Below are positions 9,046-18,446 of a stretch of DNA of 64,000 nucleotides, in pieces. Position numbers and translations under genes: made by a program. Source of the stretch: JBJYIN01 sp046237015 (GTDB lineage: Bacteria; Pseudomonadota; Gammaproteobacteria; Enterobacterales; Enterobacteriaceae). The number at the start of each line of letters is the position of its first letter. Position 1 is the stretch's first letter. Location of the stretch: assembly GCF_046237015.1 (NCBI RefSeq), contig NZ_JBJYIN010000007.1, forward strand, positions 124,001 to 188,000, in the 5' to 3' direction. A model generated the notes under the pieces. It had not been told where the DNA came from. It did no database searches and worked only from the letters and a program-made list of their open reading frames with translations.

Positions 9046-9669
9046 TTACTTAACGATCCAATTATTCATTTTCAACTTGATGCGTTGCTCTCCTTGAGTC
9101 AGTTCCAGACTTACAGGCAATGGCGGATTAATATCATTGTTGTAACTTTGGTAATCCACCGTCCAGCTTTGATGACCCTGATGATAAGTGATGGTTTTTA
9201 GAAGAGATCGCTCGTCTAACGTAAAGTTGCTGGCATCGCCTGGCAGGCCAAGGATCCACTGACGTAAATTGTTTAGCGGGATAGCCATCCCCGTCAATTG
9301 CTGAATCATGGACTCGGCGTCATTACCGGTATAACGCTTGCCCTGATTATCCGTGATCTGTACCCCATCAGGCTGGGTGCGAAGGTCAAGCTCTGTACTG
9401 CCCAGCGGGTTGGTGAGCAGCAAGCGGTAACGTTGTGGCGGCGTATCCTGCCAGAAAAAATTGGCTGATACTCTTTTCTTTTCGGAGATATAGGCAAAAG
9501 AACCGCGGGTTTGATATTGCGTGAGTTGCTGAACCGATTTCTGATGCTGCTGCCACTCTGCGGTGGTAGGGCTTTTTCCCGAACCAGTCGGCTGGTTGAG
9601 GCTACAAGCGGTGAGTAACAGGCTGGCTAACGGCAGTAACCGCAGGCAACGGACGGTATTTATGGGCAT
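9046..9669 (-). CDS. lolB: Outer-membrane lipoprotein receptor LolB
   Basis: A 207-residue lipoprotein with a type II signal peptide and lipobox LLTAC (Cys22). LolB accepts lipoproteins from the periplasmic carrier LolA and inserts them in the outer membrane; it is itself a lipoprotein. It is divergent from hemA across a 266-base intergenic region and lies directly upstream of ispE. Confidence 0.95.
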   Translation of the reverse strand: MPINTVRCLRLLPLASLLLTACSLNQPTGSGKSPTTAEWQQHQKSVQQLTQYQTRGSFAYISEKKRVSANFFWQDTPPQRYRLLLTNPLGSTELDLRTQPDGVQITDNQGKRYTGNDAESMIQQLTGMAIPLNNLRQWILGLPGDASNFTLDERSLLKTITYHQGHQSWTVDYQSYNNDINPPLPVSLELTQGEQRIKLKMNNWIVK

Positions 9670-9801
9670 GTCGCGTGATCCTATCAGTCAAATTAAATGC
9701 TACAGGGGATGCCACGCTAACGAGCTTATTGCTTAGCGTCAATGTTTGTTCTTCCCTGTGGTGTCGGTTATTTCTGGTTATAGAGTATATACGCCCAAAA
9801 T

Positions 9802-9827
9802 AATTCGAGTTGCATGACGGATATACC
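9802..9827. repeat. Degenerate intergenic repeat unit (ATTCGAGTTGCATGACGG type)
   Basis: Resembles the dispersed element of Pectobacterium and relatives that I remember as ATACCCGTCATACTTCAAGT followed by TGCA, read on the minus strand. A second relative lies at 24177. It sits in the lolB-hemA intergenic region, which otherwise holds the two divergent promoters. Confidence 0.4.
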
Positions 9828-9935
9828 TCATATGGGGGGGATCGCGTGCCGTCGCTTTTCTTGCTTCCCCGCATCAAGTAGAATGCCACTCAGACGAAAC
9901 CCATACTAACATCGGTATTACTCAAGAATTGCTCA

Positions 9936-11192
9936 ATGACCCTGCTCGCGCTTGGTATTAACCATAAAACTGCTCCTGTTTCTTTGCGGGAACGCGTTGT
10001 TTTCTCTCCAGATACGCTGGGGCAGGCTCTCGACAGCTTGTTACAGCAACCGCTGGTACAGGGCGGTGTGTTGCTGTCGACTTGCAACCGTACCGAACTG
10101 TATCTGAGCGTCGAAGAGCAGGAAAACCAACTTGAGCAGCTCGTTAATTGGTTGTGCCAATATCATCATTTAGATCCGGACGATGTGCGCAATAGCCTTT
10201 ATTGGCATCAGGATAATGCGGCAGTCAGTCACCTGATGCGGGTTGCCAGCGGGCTTGACTCCCTGGTGCTGGGCGAACCTCAAATTTTGGGACAGGTCAA
10301 GAAAGCCTTTGCCGAATCGCAGCGTGGACAGTCGCTTTCCGGCGAACTGGAACGTCTGTTTCAGAAATCTTTTACCGTAGCCAAGCGCGTTAGAACGGAA
10401 ACCGATATTGGTGCCAGTGCGGTGTCGGTAGCGTTTGCTGCCTGTACGCTGGCAAGGCAGATTTTTGAATCGTTGGCTGATGTCAATGTGTTACTGGTCG
10501 GTGCTGGAGAAACGATTGAATTGGTTGCCCGCCATTTACGTGAACATCGGGTTCAACGTATGGTCATTGCCAATCGTACTCGTGAGCGCGCGCTGGCGCT
10601 GGCAAATGAAGTTGGTGCGGAGGTGATTACACTCGCGGAACTTGACGAACAGCTAGTCCATGCGGATATTGTCATTAGTTCGACGGCCAGTACGTTGCCA
10701 ATTATCGGGAAAGGAATGATGGAAAGGACGCTGAAGGCCAGACGTAATCAGCCGATGTTGATGGTCGATATTGCAGTTCCTCGTGATATTGAACCTGAAG
10801 TAGGTAAGTTACCCAACGTCTATCTTTACAGCGTCGATGATTTACACGCGATTATTCAGCATAATCTTGCACAACGTAAAGCCGCTGCTGTGCAGGCTGA
10901 ATCCATCGTCCAGCAGGAAAGCGCCGATTTTATGGCCTGGATGCGATCGCAATCTGCGGTCGAGACAATTCGAGATTATCGGGCTCAGGCTGATGAGTTA
11001 CGTGCGGAAATGACGGCGAAAGCATTGGCCGCTATTCAGCAAGGACATGATGTTGAAACCGTGATCCAGGAATTGACGCACCGGTTAACCAATCGTTTGA
11101 TCCATGCTCCTACCAAATCCCTTCAGCAGGCCGCCCGTGATGGCGATCTGCAACGTTTACAAATTTTACGTGACAGCCTTGGGCTGGACTAG
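9936..11192 (+). CDS. hemA: Glutamyl-tRNA reductase
   Basis: A 418-residue enzyme for the first committed step of C5 haem synthesis, reducing Glu-tRNA(Glu) to glutamate-1-semialdehyde with NADPH. The catalytic Cys50 sits in LSTCNRTEL; the Rossmann loop VLLVGAGETIELVARHL and the C-terminal dimerisation helix are intact. First gene of the run hemA-prfA-prmC-sirB2-sirB1-kdsA. Confidence 0.97.
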   Translation: MTLLALGINHKTAPVSLRERVVFSPDTLGQALDSLLQQPLVQGGVLLSTCNRTELYLSVEEQENQLEQLVNWLCQYHHLDPDDVRNSLYWHQDNAAVSHLMRVASGLDSLVLGEPQILGQVKKAFAESQRGQSLSGELERLFQKSFTVAKRVRTETDIGASAVSVAFAACTLARQIFESLADVNVLLVGAGETIELVARHLREHRVQRMVIANRTRERALALANEVGAEVITLAELDEQLVHADIVISSTASTLPIIGKGMMERTLKARRNQPMLMVDIAVPRDIEPEVGKLPNVYLYSVDDLHAIIQHNLAQRKAAAVQAESIVQQESADFMAWMRSQSAVETIRDYRAQADELRAEMTAKALAAIQQGHDVETVIQELTHRLTNRLIHAPTKSLQQAARDGDLQRLQILRDSLGLD

Positions 11193-11226
11193 CATTCATC
11201 TCTCTTAACAGGATTTAACCGCCCGA

Positions 11227-12309
11227 ATGAAGCCTTCTATTGTTGCCAAACTGGAAGCGTTACAAGAACGCCATGAAGAAGTCCAGGCGTTACTTGGTGA
11301 GCCCAGCGTTATTGCTGATATGGAGCGTTTTCGTGCGCTATCGCGTGAATATGCACAGCTCACTGATATTACTCGCTGTTTCCAGCAATGGCAGCAGGTG
11401 CAGGAGGACATTCAAACGGCAGAATTGATGCTGGATGACGTGGAAATGCGCGAAATGGCGCAAGATGAGCTAAAGCAGGCGAAAGTGGCTAATGACGAGC
11501 TGGAACAACAGCTTCAGGTGCTTTTGTTGCCGAAAGATCCTGATGATGAACGGGGCTGTTTTCTGGAAGTACGTGCAGGAACGGGAGGCGATGAAGCAGC
11601 TATTTTTGCTGGTGATCTTTTCCGTATGTACAGCCGCTATGCCGAAGCTCGCCGCTGGCGCGTGGAGGTCATGAGTGCCAGTGATGGTGAACATGGCGGT
11701 TACAAAGAAATTATTGCGAAAGTCTCCGGTGAGGGCGTTTACGGTCAGTTTAAGTTTGAGTCTGGCGGTCATCGTGTCCAGCGTGTCCCGGCTACCGAAT
11801 CTCAAGGTCGTATTCATACGTCTGCCTGTACCGTTGCCGTGATGCCTGAGGTTCCTGAAGCCGAACTGCCGGAAATCAGTCCGTCTGATTTACGTATCGA
11901 TACCTTCCGTTCTTCTGGTGCCGGTGGTCAGCACGTTAACACCACTGACTCCGCAATCCGAATTACTCACTTGCCGACAGGCATTGTGGTTGAATGCCAG
12001 GATGAACGGTCACAGCATAAAAATAAAGCTAAGGCGCTCTCTGTGTTGGGGGCGCGGATCCGTGCCGCCGAGATGCAAAAACGTCAGTTGGAAGAGGCGT
12101 CGACACGTCGTAATCTGCTGGGGAGTGGCGATCGTTCAGATCGCATCCGAACCTATAATTTTCCTCAGGGAAGGGTGACCGACCATCGTATTAATCTAAC
12201 ACTTTACCGTCTGGATGAAGCGATGGAAGGAAAGCTGGATATGCTGATTCAGCCGATCGTGCAAGAATATCAGGCCGACCAGCTCGCCGCATTGTCTGAC
12301 CAAGAATAA
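11227..12309 (+). CDS. prfA: Peptide chain release factor 1
   Basis: A 360-residue class I release factor for UAA and UAG stops. It contains the codon-reading tripeptide PAT at 188-190 and the catalytic GGQ at 233-235, whose glutamine is methylated by the product of the next gene, prmC. The stop overlaps the prmC start by one base (TAATG). Confidence 0.98.
   Translation: MKPSIVAKLEALQERHEEVQALLGEPSVIADMERFRALSREYAQLTDITRCFQQWQQVQEDIQTAELMLDDVEMREMAQDELKQAKVANDELEQQLQVLLLPKDPDDERGCFLEVRAGTGGDEAAIFAGDLFRMYSRYAEARRWRVEVMSASDGEHGGYKEIIAKVSGEGVYGQFKFESGGHRVQRVPATESQGRIHTSACTVAVMPEVPEAELPEISPSDLRIDTFRSSGAGGQHVNTTDSAIRITHLPTGIVVECQDERSQHKNKAKALSVLGARIRAAEMQKRQLEEASTRRNLLGSGDRSDRIRTYNFPQGRVTDHRINLTLYRLDEAMEGKLDMLIQPIVQEYQADQLAALSDQE
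12168..12175 (+). other. KOPS motif, left of dif
   Basis: GGGAAGGG on the + strand, pointing towards dif; inside the 3' part of prfA. Confidence 0.45.
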
Positions 12310-13142
12310 TGGATTATCAAACCTGGTTAACGTTGGCAATAAACCGGCTTGCGGGTGGCGAAAGTCCAAAGCGAGACGCTGAAATATTGCTAGGGTTTAT
12401 TACCGGCAAATCGCGCACGTTCCTGTTGGCGTTTGGTGAAACTCGTCTGACGGAGACTCAACTGCATGATTTGGAGGCATTGTTAGCCCGGCGAGTAAAC
12501 GGTGAACCCGTTGCGTATTTAACGGGAGAGCGTGAGTTTTGGTCACTGTCGCTTGCCGTGTCGCCAGCAACGTTAATTCCCCGACCTGATACCGAATGCT
12601 TGGTTGAACAGGCATTACAGCGGTTGCCGCACGGTGCTAACCGCGTATTGGATTTGGGGACGGGAACAGGAGCAATCGCGCTATCTATCGCCAGCGAGCG
12701 TCCGGATTGTCAGATTACAGGGGTTGATATTCAACAAGAAGCTGTGGCGCTGGCCCGGCATAATGCGGCTCGGTTGGGCATAAATAATGTCCATTTCCTT
12801 CAAGGGAATTGGTTTTCGTCGCTAACGTCAACCGGTTTCTCCATGATTGTCAGTAACCCTCCTTATATTGATGCAGCCGATAGTCATCTTGCGCAAGGCG
12901 ACGTACGTTTTGAGCCAGCTAGTGCATTGGTTGCTGATGAAAAAGGGCTCGCCGATCTGCGTTTTATTATTGAAAATGCCAGCGATTATTTGCAACCAGG
13001 TGGTTGGCTGTTGTTGGAACATGGCTGGCAGCAGGGGAAAAACGTTCGTCAGCTATTGCAGCAGCACGGGTTTGTACTCGTCGAAACCTGTCAGGATTAT
13101 GGCGGTAATGAACGAGTCTCGTTTGGACAATGGAAAAAATAA
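12309..13142 (+). CDS. prmC: Release factor glutamine methyltransferase
   Basis: A 277-residue SAM-dependent N5-glutamine methyltransferase that modifies the GGQ of RF1 and RF2. SAM-binding DLGTGTGAIAL at 115-125 and the substrate-glutamine motif NPPY at 183-186 are present. Translationally coupled to prfA by a one-base overlap. Confidence 0.97.
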   Translation: MDYQTWLTLAINRLAGGESPKRDAEILLGFITGKSRTFLLAFGETRLTETQLHDLEALLARRVNGEPVAYLTGEREFWSLSLAVSPATLIPRPDTECLVEQALQRLPHGANRVLDLGTGTGAIALSIASERPDCQITGVDIQQEAVALARHNAARLGINNVHFLQGNWFSSLTSTGFSMIVSNPPYIDAADSHLAQGDVRFEPASALVADEKGLADLRFIIENASDYLQPGGWLLLEHGWQQGKNVRQLLQQHGFVLVETCQDYGGNERVSFGQWKK

Positions 13143-13168
13143 ATATGATCACTAAGGGGTAAGTTCGC

Positions 13169-13561
13169 GTGATGCTTTTTCTTGGTTTTGCTTATTTGCA
13201 CATGATTACTGTTGGTGCCAGCCTTTTTTTATTTGTTTTGCGTTTTTTCTGGTTATGCCGCCAGTCTGCAATGCTGCAACAGCGTTGGGTGAAGATTATC
13301 CCACATATTAATGACACCTTGCTGCTGATCAGTGGTGCTGGTTTGGTTTTTATTAACCACGTTTATCCTTTTACGGCAGAACAAAGCTGGCTGACTGAAA
13401 AACTATTTGGCGTTATTATTTATATCTTCCTTGGCGCGATAGCCTTGGGGAAACGTCCGCGTAGCTGGAATATTCGCTGGCTGGCGTTTATTTTCGCCTT
13501 GGTATGCTTCTACCTGGTTACCCAGATTTCGCTTACTAAGTTACCGTTGCTGATGGGATAA
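13169..13561 (+). CDS. sirB2: SirB2 family membrane protein (YchQ)
   Basis: A 130-residue protein with four hydrophobic segments and the family feature HINDTLLLISG. It is annotated historically with a regulator of invasion in Salmonella, but its biochemical role is unknown. The start is GTG at 13169 or ATG at 13172, behind an AAGGGG box. Two bases separate it from sirB1. Confidence 0.9.
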   Translation: MMLFLGFAYLHMITVGASLFLFVLRFFWLCRQSAMLQQRWVKIIPHINDTLLLISGAGLVFINHVYPFTAEQSWLTEKLFGVIIYIFLGAIALGKRPRSWNIRWLAFIFALVCFYLVTQISLTKLPLLMG

Positions 13562-13563
13562 CT

Positions 13564-14373
13564 ATGAGTTCTATTGCTGATTTTGAATTCAACCGTTCAC
13601 TATTAAGTGAAGGTGTCGTTTTAGTTTCACAGGCCATTCGCCGTGACTTCCCCGCTCAGGATGTGCGACAAAATCTGCAACAACTGGTTGATGAAGCTCG
13701 TTCGGTCATTTCTGACGATATTGAACAGGACCTGCAACTTGAGAAGTTGATTGAGCTTTTTTTTCATACCTGGGGGTTTGGCGGGGCGAGTGGGGTATAT
13801 CGACTTTCAGATGTGCTTTGGCTGGATAAAGTACTTGAATCACGTCAGGGAATGCCGGTTTCTCTGGGGGTGATTTTCCTGCATATTGCCAATGAACTTG
13901 GTTTGCCGTTAATGCCCGTGATTTTTCCGACACAGTTGATTCTTCGGGCTGACTGGTTGGATGAAGAAATGTGGCTCATCAACCCTCTCAATGGTGATAC
14001 GTTAAGCGAACATGTTTTGGATGTGTGGCTTAAAGGTAACATTGGCCTGTCATCACAGTTGATGGACGAAGACTTGGATGAAGCCGAAAATGTGCTTATC
14101 GTCCGAAAAATGCTTGATACCTTGAAAGTGGCATTGATGGAAGAAAAGCAAATGGAGTTGGCGCTGAGAGCTAGCGAAGCGGTGTTGCAGTTTGATCCAG
14201 ACGATCCCTATGAAATCCGCGATCGTGGTTTGATTTATGCCCAACTGGATTGCGATCATATCGCGTTGTCCGATCTAAATTATTTTGTCGAGCAGTGTCC
14301 AGAAGATCCGGTAAGTGAAATGATTAAAGTTCAGATCCATTCCATTGAGCAAAAACACATTGTTTTACATTAA
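13564..14373 (+). CDS. sirB1: SirB1 family protein (YchA), transglutaminase-like with TPR-like tail
   Basis: A 269-residue cytosolic protein. The N-terminal half resembles a transglutaminase-like domain (GMPVSLGVIFLHIANELGLP); the C-terminal ~90 residues look like tetratricopeptide helices (ALRASEAVLQFDPDDPYEIRDRGLIY). It lies between sirB2 and kdsA as in E. coli. Enzymatic function not established. Confidence 0.92.
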   Translation: MSSIADFEFNRSLLSEGVVLVSQAIRRDFPAQDVRQNLQQLVDEARSVISDDIEQDLQLEKLIELFFHTWGFGGASGVYRLSDVLWLDKVLESRQGMPVSLGVIFLHIANELGLPLMPVIFPTQLILRADWLDEEMWLINPLNGDTLSEHVLDVWLKGNIGLSSQLMDEDLDEAENVLIVRKMLDTLKVALMEEKQMELALRASEAVLQFDPDDPYEIRDRGLIYAQLDCDHIALSDLNYFVEQCPEDPVSEMIKVQIHSIEQKHIVLH

Positions 14374-14503
14374 TCTGTTTTACATTAACTGGTTTTACAT
14401 TCATTAGCCTTGACTCACATGGATGTCAGTGGCATCCACATTATGAGTGCAAGAGCATTTTACACTGATCTAATTTCGAGTTATCCGACATTAAGGTAAA
14501 AGT

Positions 14504-15358
14504 ATGAAGAACAAAGTGGTCAAGGTAGGCGATATTCCGGTTGCCAATGATATGCCTTTTGTCCTGTTTGGTGGCATGAATGTTCTTGAATCACGTGATT
14601 TAGCGATGCGTATCTGTGAGCACTACGTTACCGTGACGCAGAAACTTGGTATTCCATACGTGTTCAAAGCGTCGTTCGACAAGGCTAACCGTTCCTCTAT
14701 TCACTCTTACCGCGGTCCTGGTTTGGAAGAGGGGATGAAAATCTTCCAGGAACTAAAACAAACGTTTGGTGTAAAAATCATCACGGATGTTCATGAGTCT
14801 CACCAGGCACAGCCGGTTGCAGATGTCGTCGATGTGATTCAGTTGCCAGCATTTTTGGCTCGTCAGACGGATTTAGTTGAAGCTATGGCAAAAACAGGGG
14901 CAGTGATTAATGTGAAAAAACCCCAATTTGTCAGCCCAGGTCAAATGGGCAATATCGTCGATAAATTTATTGAAGGCGGCAATGATCAGGTTATTTTGTG
15001 CGATCGTGGCAGTAACTTTGGCTATGATAACCTTGTGGTAGACATGCTCGGTTTCAATGTGATGAAACAAGCATCTCATGGTGCACCGGTTATTTTTGAT
15101 GTGACTCACGCATTGCAATGCCGTGACCCGTTTGGTGCTGCCTCCGGTGGCCGTCGTGCACAGGTCACTGAATTGGCGCGAGCGGGTATGGCAATCGGTT
15201 TAGCTGGGCTGTTTATTGAAGCGCATCCAGATCCAGCCAACGCAAAATGTGATGGTCCTTCGGCGTTGCCACTAGATAAGTTGGAACCGTTCCTGAAGCA
15301 GATTAAAGCGATTGATGAACTGGTGAAAAGTTTCCCCGAGTTGGATACCAGTCATTAA
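14504..15358 (+). CDS. kdsA: 3-deoxy-8-phosphooctulonate synthase (Kdo-8-P synthase)
   Basis: A 284-residue aldolase-type enzyme condensing PEP with arabinose 5-phosphate for the lipopolysaccharide inner core. Family hallmarks are FKASFDKANRSS, DVHE and CDRGSNFGY. A Shine-Dalgarno AAGGTAAAAG precedes the ATG. It is followed by a very strong terminator at 15381. Confidence 0.97.
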   Translation: MKNKVVKVGDIPVANDMPFVLFGGMNVLESRDLAMRICEHYVTVTQKLGIPYVFKASFDKANRSSIHSYRGPGLEEGMKIFQELKQTFGVKIITDVHESHQAQPVADVVDVIQLPAFLARQTDLVEAMAKTGAVINVKKPQFVSPGQMGNIVDKFIEGGNDQVILCDRGSNFGYDNLVVDMLGFNVMKQASHGAPVIFDVTHALQCRDPFGAASGGRRAQVTELARAGMAIGLAGLFIEAHPDPANAKCDGPSALPLDKLEPFLKQIKAIDELVKSFPELDTSH

Positions 15359-15380
15359 GCCTTCGTCGCTTTATCTGTTG

Positions 15381-15416
15381 CATAAAAAAACCCGCATTTT
15401 TGCGGGTTTTTTTATG
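15381..15416. terminator. Bidirectional terminator between kdsA and ydgH
   Basis: A perfect 16-bp stem (arm CATAAAAAAACCCGCA) with a TTTT loop; the T-run and A-run inside the stem give a U-tail in both directions. Confidence 0.9.
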
Positions 15417-15454
15417 CTGGTATGCCGTTGTTAAGACCCGGCAAAACCATGCGA

Positions 15455-16405
15455 TTATTTATACAAATCGGCACTGATTGTCATGTTGCTGCCTTTATTC
15501 TGCCACTGTTTAGTAATGTGGTAGTATTTTGCCCCTTTTTGAGCGGCGCGTTTGGCAACGGCTTCAGAAACCGCTGGCATGTTAGTGAAGTTACCGCGGA
15601 AGTTGATGGAGTCGAACGGCACCATCTGTGCGGCGGTTGCGTTGTTAAGTTCTTCAATTTTTGTACCGTCAGACAGCGTTACGGTGTAACGACCACCCTT
15701 AGATGACTGTGTTTCGAAGAAATTACCAATATTACGGCTCGGGCTTCCTGAGTTTGCCACGCCAGGAATTTCTACTTTTGCTGCCTCTGCGCCACCTGCT
15801 GCCAACGCAGCACGACCCGCATCGGAATCTGCCGGGATTAAATCGGTGCTCTGAACCTGACGTTTGGGTGCATCCGCTTTATAAATGTAGGCGGTCACCT
15901 TCTGATTTGCACCACTGGAGTTAACATCGACTTGTCGTACGATATAGAACGAGTCGGCGTCTTTATCTTTTGCCGCTTTTGCAATGGCATCATTAAGATC
16001 CGGTTGGCTACGGAAAAAACCGCTTACGGTCACGGTATCAAACGGTTCCAGGCTATAGGCCATGTCTTTCGGTAACTCTTTTACGCCATAAAAGGTACGT
16101 AATTCAACGGACTGGCTTACCTTCGGCGCGTCTTTGTGGTAGAGGTCAACGGTGACATTCCAATTACCACGAGAGTTTACGTCGGTCATCGCCTGAACAT
16201 AAAACGAGTCTGCGCCTAATTTATCCGCGCGCTTTGATGCTGCCGCTACAGCTTCATTTATCGCATTGAAACGCCCAATAAAAGAGATCCGCTCAAATGG
16301 CTGTAATGATTCAGCCTGCTCCGGCGTGAGTTCCTGTGCTGCGTATGCTGAAAATGCAGCTAATGAAAGTAACGTGGATGCGATAACGGTGGTTTTCAGC
16401 TTCAT
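15455..16405 (-). CDS. ydgH: Periplasmic YdgH/BhsA/McbA-like protein YdgH
   Basis: A 316-residue secreted protein with a signal peptide ending at AYAA (about residue 22). It contains three repeated YdgH/BhsA modules (near 30-110, 120-185 and 235-316), each with an ELxPEQA or PFD start and a hydrophobic SFY/YYHIT(K/R)Q core. Other family members (BhsA, McbA) are single-module stress and biofilm proteins. The role of the three-module form is poorly known. Confidence 0.93.
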   Translation of the reverse strand: MKLKTTVIASTLLSLAAFSAYAAQELTPEQAESLQPFERISFIGRFNAINEAVAAASKRADKLGADSFYVQAMTDVNSRGNWNVTVDLYHKDAPKVSQSVELRTFYGVKELPKDMAYSLEPFDTVTVSGFFRSQPDLNDAIAKAAKDKDADSFYIVRQVDVNSSGANQKVTAYIYKADAPKRQVQSTDLIPADSDAGRAALAAGGAEAAKVEIPGVANSGSPSRNIGNFFETQSSKGGRYTVTLSDGTKIEELNNATAAQMVPFDSINFRGNFTNMPAVSEAVAKRAAQKGAKYYHITKQWQNKGSNMTISADLYK

Positions 16406-16906
16406 AAAAAATCCTTTCGCCTGATGCTTTTGGTTTATAACGGCCTGGCAAGCAAGATATAACAGAATAGCCCGTGATTATCGCATGGAATAATCATGGG
16501 TGCTTTAGCATTTTGAGCAACACCCAGCGTTATTTCTTTACCGATGAAATAGAGAAAAACTCTAATAATAACCGTTAATGATTGTTTTACCATCATAAGG
16601 GATATTTATCAGGCTCTCTGTATTAACAAGCCAGTAACACATCATTTTTGTGAAATGCCCCTGAACAATACTTCAATAATAATGCTACAAAAGATAAAGA
16701 TAAGCGTGATTTATGACCAAAAAAAGTAGGCTATCCCCGTGATAACTCGGCTTTTGTGTGAAATTCGTTTTATGTATGGATCATCGATCACATTTTCAGT
16801 AGGTTATAGGTGAATTTGCTTAAAGAGATACAGGGTGCAGTAAGTCTCGGCTGATTCATATTACAGATGCAGTGAAAATAACAACCTTCGTTAAAAGGGA
16901 ATCAGT
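16406..16906. other. 501-base intergenic region between ydgH and pntA
   Basis: No ORF or RNA gene recognised. AT-rich; it should hold the divergent ydgH and pntA promoters. A loose inverted repeat (TGGGTG...CACCCA) lies around 16497-16528. pntA has a good ribosome site (AAAAGGGAA). I cannot name a regulator site with confidence. Confidence 0.5.
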
Positions 16907-18436
16907 ATGCGTATTGGTGTACCAAGAGAGCGGTTGACCAATGAAGCCCGTGTCGCAGCAACGCCGAAAACGGTTGAGCAGCTGCTGAAATTGGGTTTTG
17001 AGGTCGCAATAGAAAGTGGGGCTGGGAAATTAGCCAGCTTTGATGATACGGCATATCAGGATGCGGGCGCATCCATTGTTGATAATGCTGAAGCCTGGCA
17101 GGCAGATATCGTCTTGAAGGTGAATGCACCTCTGGATGATGAGATAACGCTGACTCGGGCCGGAAGTACGGTCGTTAGCTTTATTTGGCCCGCACAGAAC
17201 CCTGAACTGTTGGAAAAATTGGCCGCTCGTCAGGTGACCGTACTGGCGATGGATTCCGTTCCTCGAATTTCCCGTGCGCAATCAATGGATGCGCTCAGTT
17301 CAATGGCGAACATCGCAGGCTATCGCGCTATTGTTGAAGCTGCGCATGAATTTGGTCGCTTCTTCACTGGCCAAATAACTGCGGCGGGTAAAGTTCCGCC
17401 AGCAAAAGTCATGATTATCGGTGCTGGTGTAGCAGGGCTGGCTGCTATCGGTGCCGCCGGAAGTCTTGGTGCCATCGTGCGTGCTTTTGATACTCGTCCT
17501 GAAGTTAAAGAACAGGTCAAAAGTATGGGAGCGGAGTTCCTTGAGCTAGATTTTGAAGAAGAAGCGGGAAGTGGCGATGGCTATGCCAAAGTTATGTCCG
17601 AGGCCTTCATCAAAGCAGAGATGGAATTGTTCGCGGCACAGGCAAAAGACGTCGATATCATTGTCACGACGGCATTAATTCCTGGGAAACCCGCTCCGCG
17701 ACTGATCACGAAAGAGATGGTGCTGAGCATGAAACCCGGCAGTGTGATCGTCGATCTGGCTGCTCAGACCGGTGGTAACTGTGAGTTGACTGTCGCTGAT
17801 CAGGTTACTGTGACGGAAAATGGCGTCAAGATTATTGGTTATACCGACCTTCCAAGCCGTTTACCCACGCAATCATCCCAACTGTATGGCACCAATCTGG
17901 TTAACCTGCTGAAACTCTTGTGCAAAGAGAAGAACGGTGAGATTGATGTCGATTTTGACGATAACGTCATTCGTGGTGTAACCGTCATTAAAGATGGCGA
18001 AGTTACCTGGCCGGCACCGCCGATTCAGGTTTCCGCACAGCCACAACAGGCTAAACCGGCTGCTGCAGTGGTGAAAGAAGAAGCAAAACCGGTTTCCCCG
18101 TGGAAGAAATATGCTTTCCTGGCATTGGCGATCCTATTATTTGGCTGGTTGGCGAATGTCGCACCGAAAGAGTTTTTATCGCACTTCACCGTCTTTGCCT
18201 TAGCTTGCGTCGTCGGTTACTACGTTGTATGGAACGTTAGTCATGCGCTGCATACCCCGTTGATGTCGGTAACCAATGCTATATCCGGCATTATCGTTGT
18301 CGGGGCATTATTACAAATCGGCCACGGTGGTTGGGTTTCTTTCTTCTCTTTCATCGCCGTATTGATTGCCAGCATCAATATTTTCGGTGGTTTCACCGTC
18401 ACTCAGCGCATGCTGAAAATGTTCCGCAAAAATTAA
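16907..18436 (+). CDS. pntA: NAD(P) transhydrogenase subunit alpha
   Basis: A 509-residue alpha subunit of the proton-translocating transhydrogenase. It consists of an alanine-dehydrogenase-like NAD(H)-binding domain I (about 1-380, with MIIGAGVAGLAAIGAA), a Pro/Ala/Lys-rich linker, then four transmembrane helices (about 400-505). It works with PntB to drive NADP+ reduction by NADH using the proton gradient. pntB starts 10 bases downstream. Confidence 0.97.
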   Translation: MRIGVPRERLTNEARVAATPKTVEQLLKLGFEVAIESGAGKLASFDDTAYQDAGASIVDNAEAWQADIVLKVNAPLDDEITLTRAGSTVVSFIWPAQNPELLEKLAARQVTVLAMDSVPRISRAQSMDALSSMANIAGYRAIVEAAHEFGRFFTGQITAAGKVPPAKVMIIGAGVAGLAAIGAAGSLGAIVRAFDTRPEVKEQVKSMGAEFLELDFEEEAGSGDGYAKVMSEAFIKAEMELFAAQAKDVDIIVTTALIPGKPAPRLITKEMVLSMKPGSVIVDLAAQTGGNCELTVADQVTVTENGVKIIGYTDLPSRLPTQSSQLYGTNLVNLLKLLCKEKNGEIDVDFDDNVIRGVTVIKDGEVTWPAPPIQVSAQPQQAKPAAAVVKEEAKPVSPWKKYAFLALAILLFGWLANVAPKEFLSHFTVFALACVVGYYVVWNVSHALHTPLMSVTNAISGIIVVGALLQIGHGGWVSFFSFIAVLIASINIFGGFTVTQRMLKMFRKN

Positions 18437-18446
18437 GGGGTAACAC

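Noticed and set aside
9126..9148. GTTGTAAC core resembling a second Ter site inside lolB
   Set aside because: Only the 8-base core matches; the flanks, including the critical G6 position, do not. Its orientation would block forks before they reach dif, and the sequence is explained by lolB codons.
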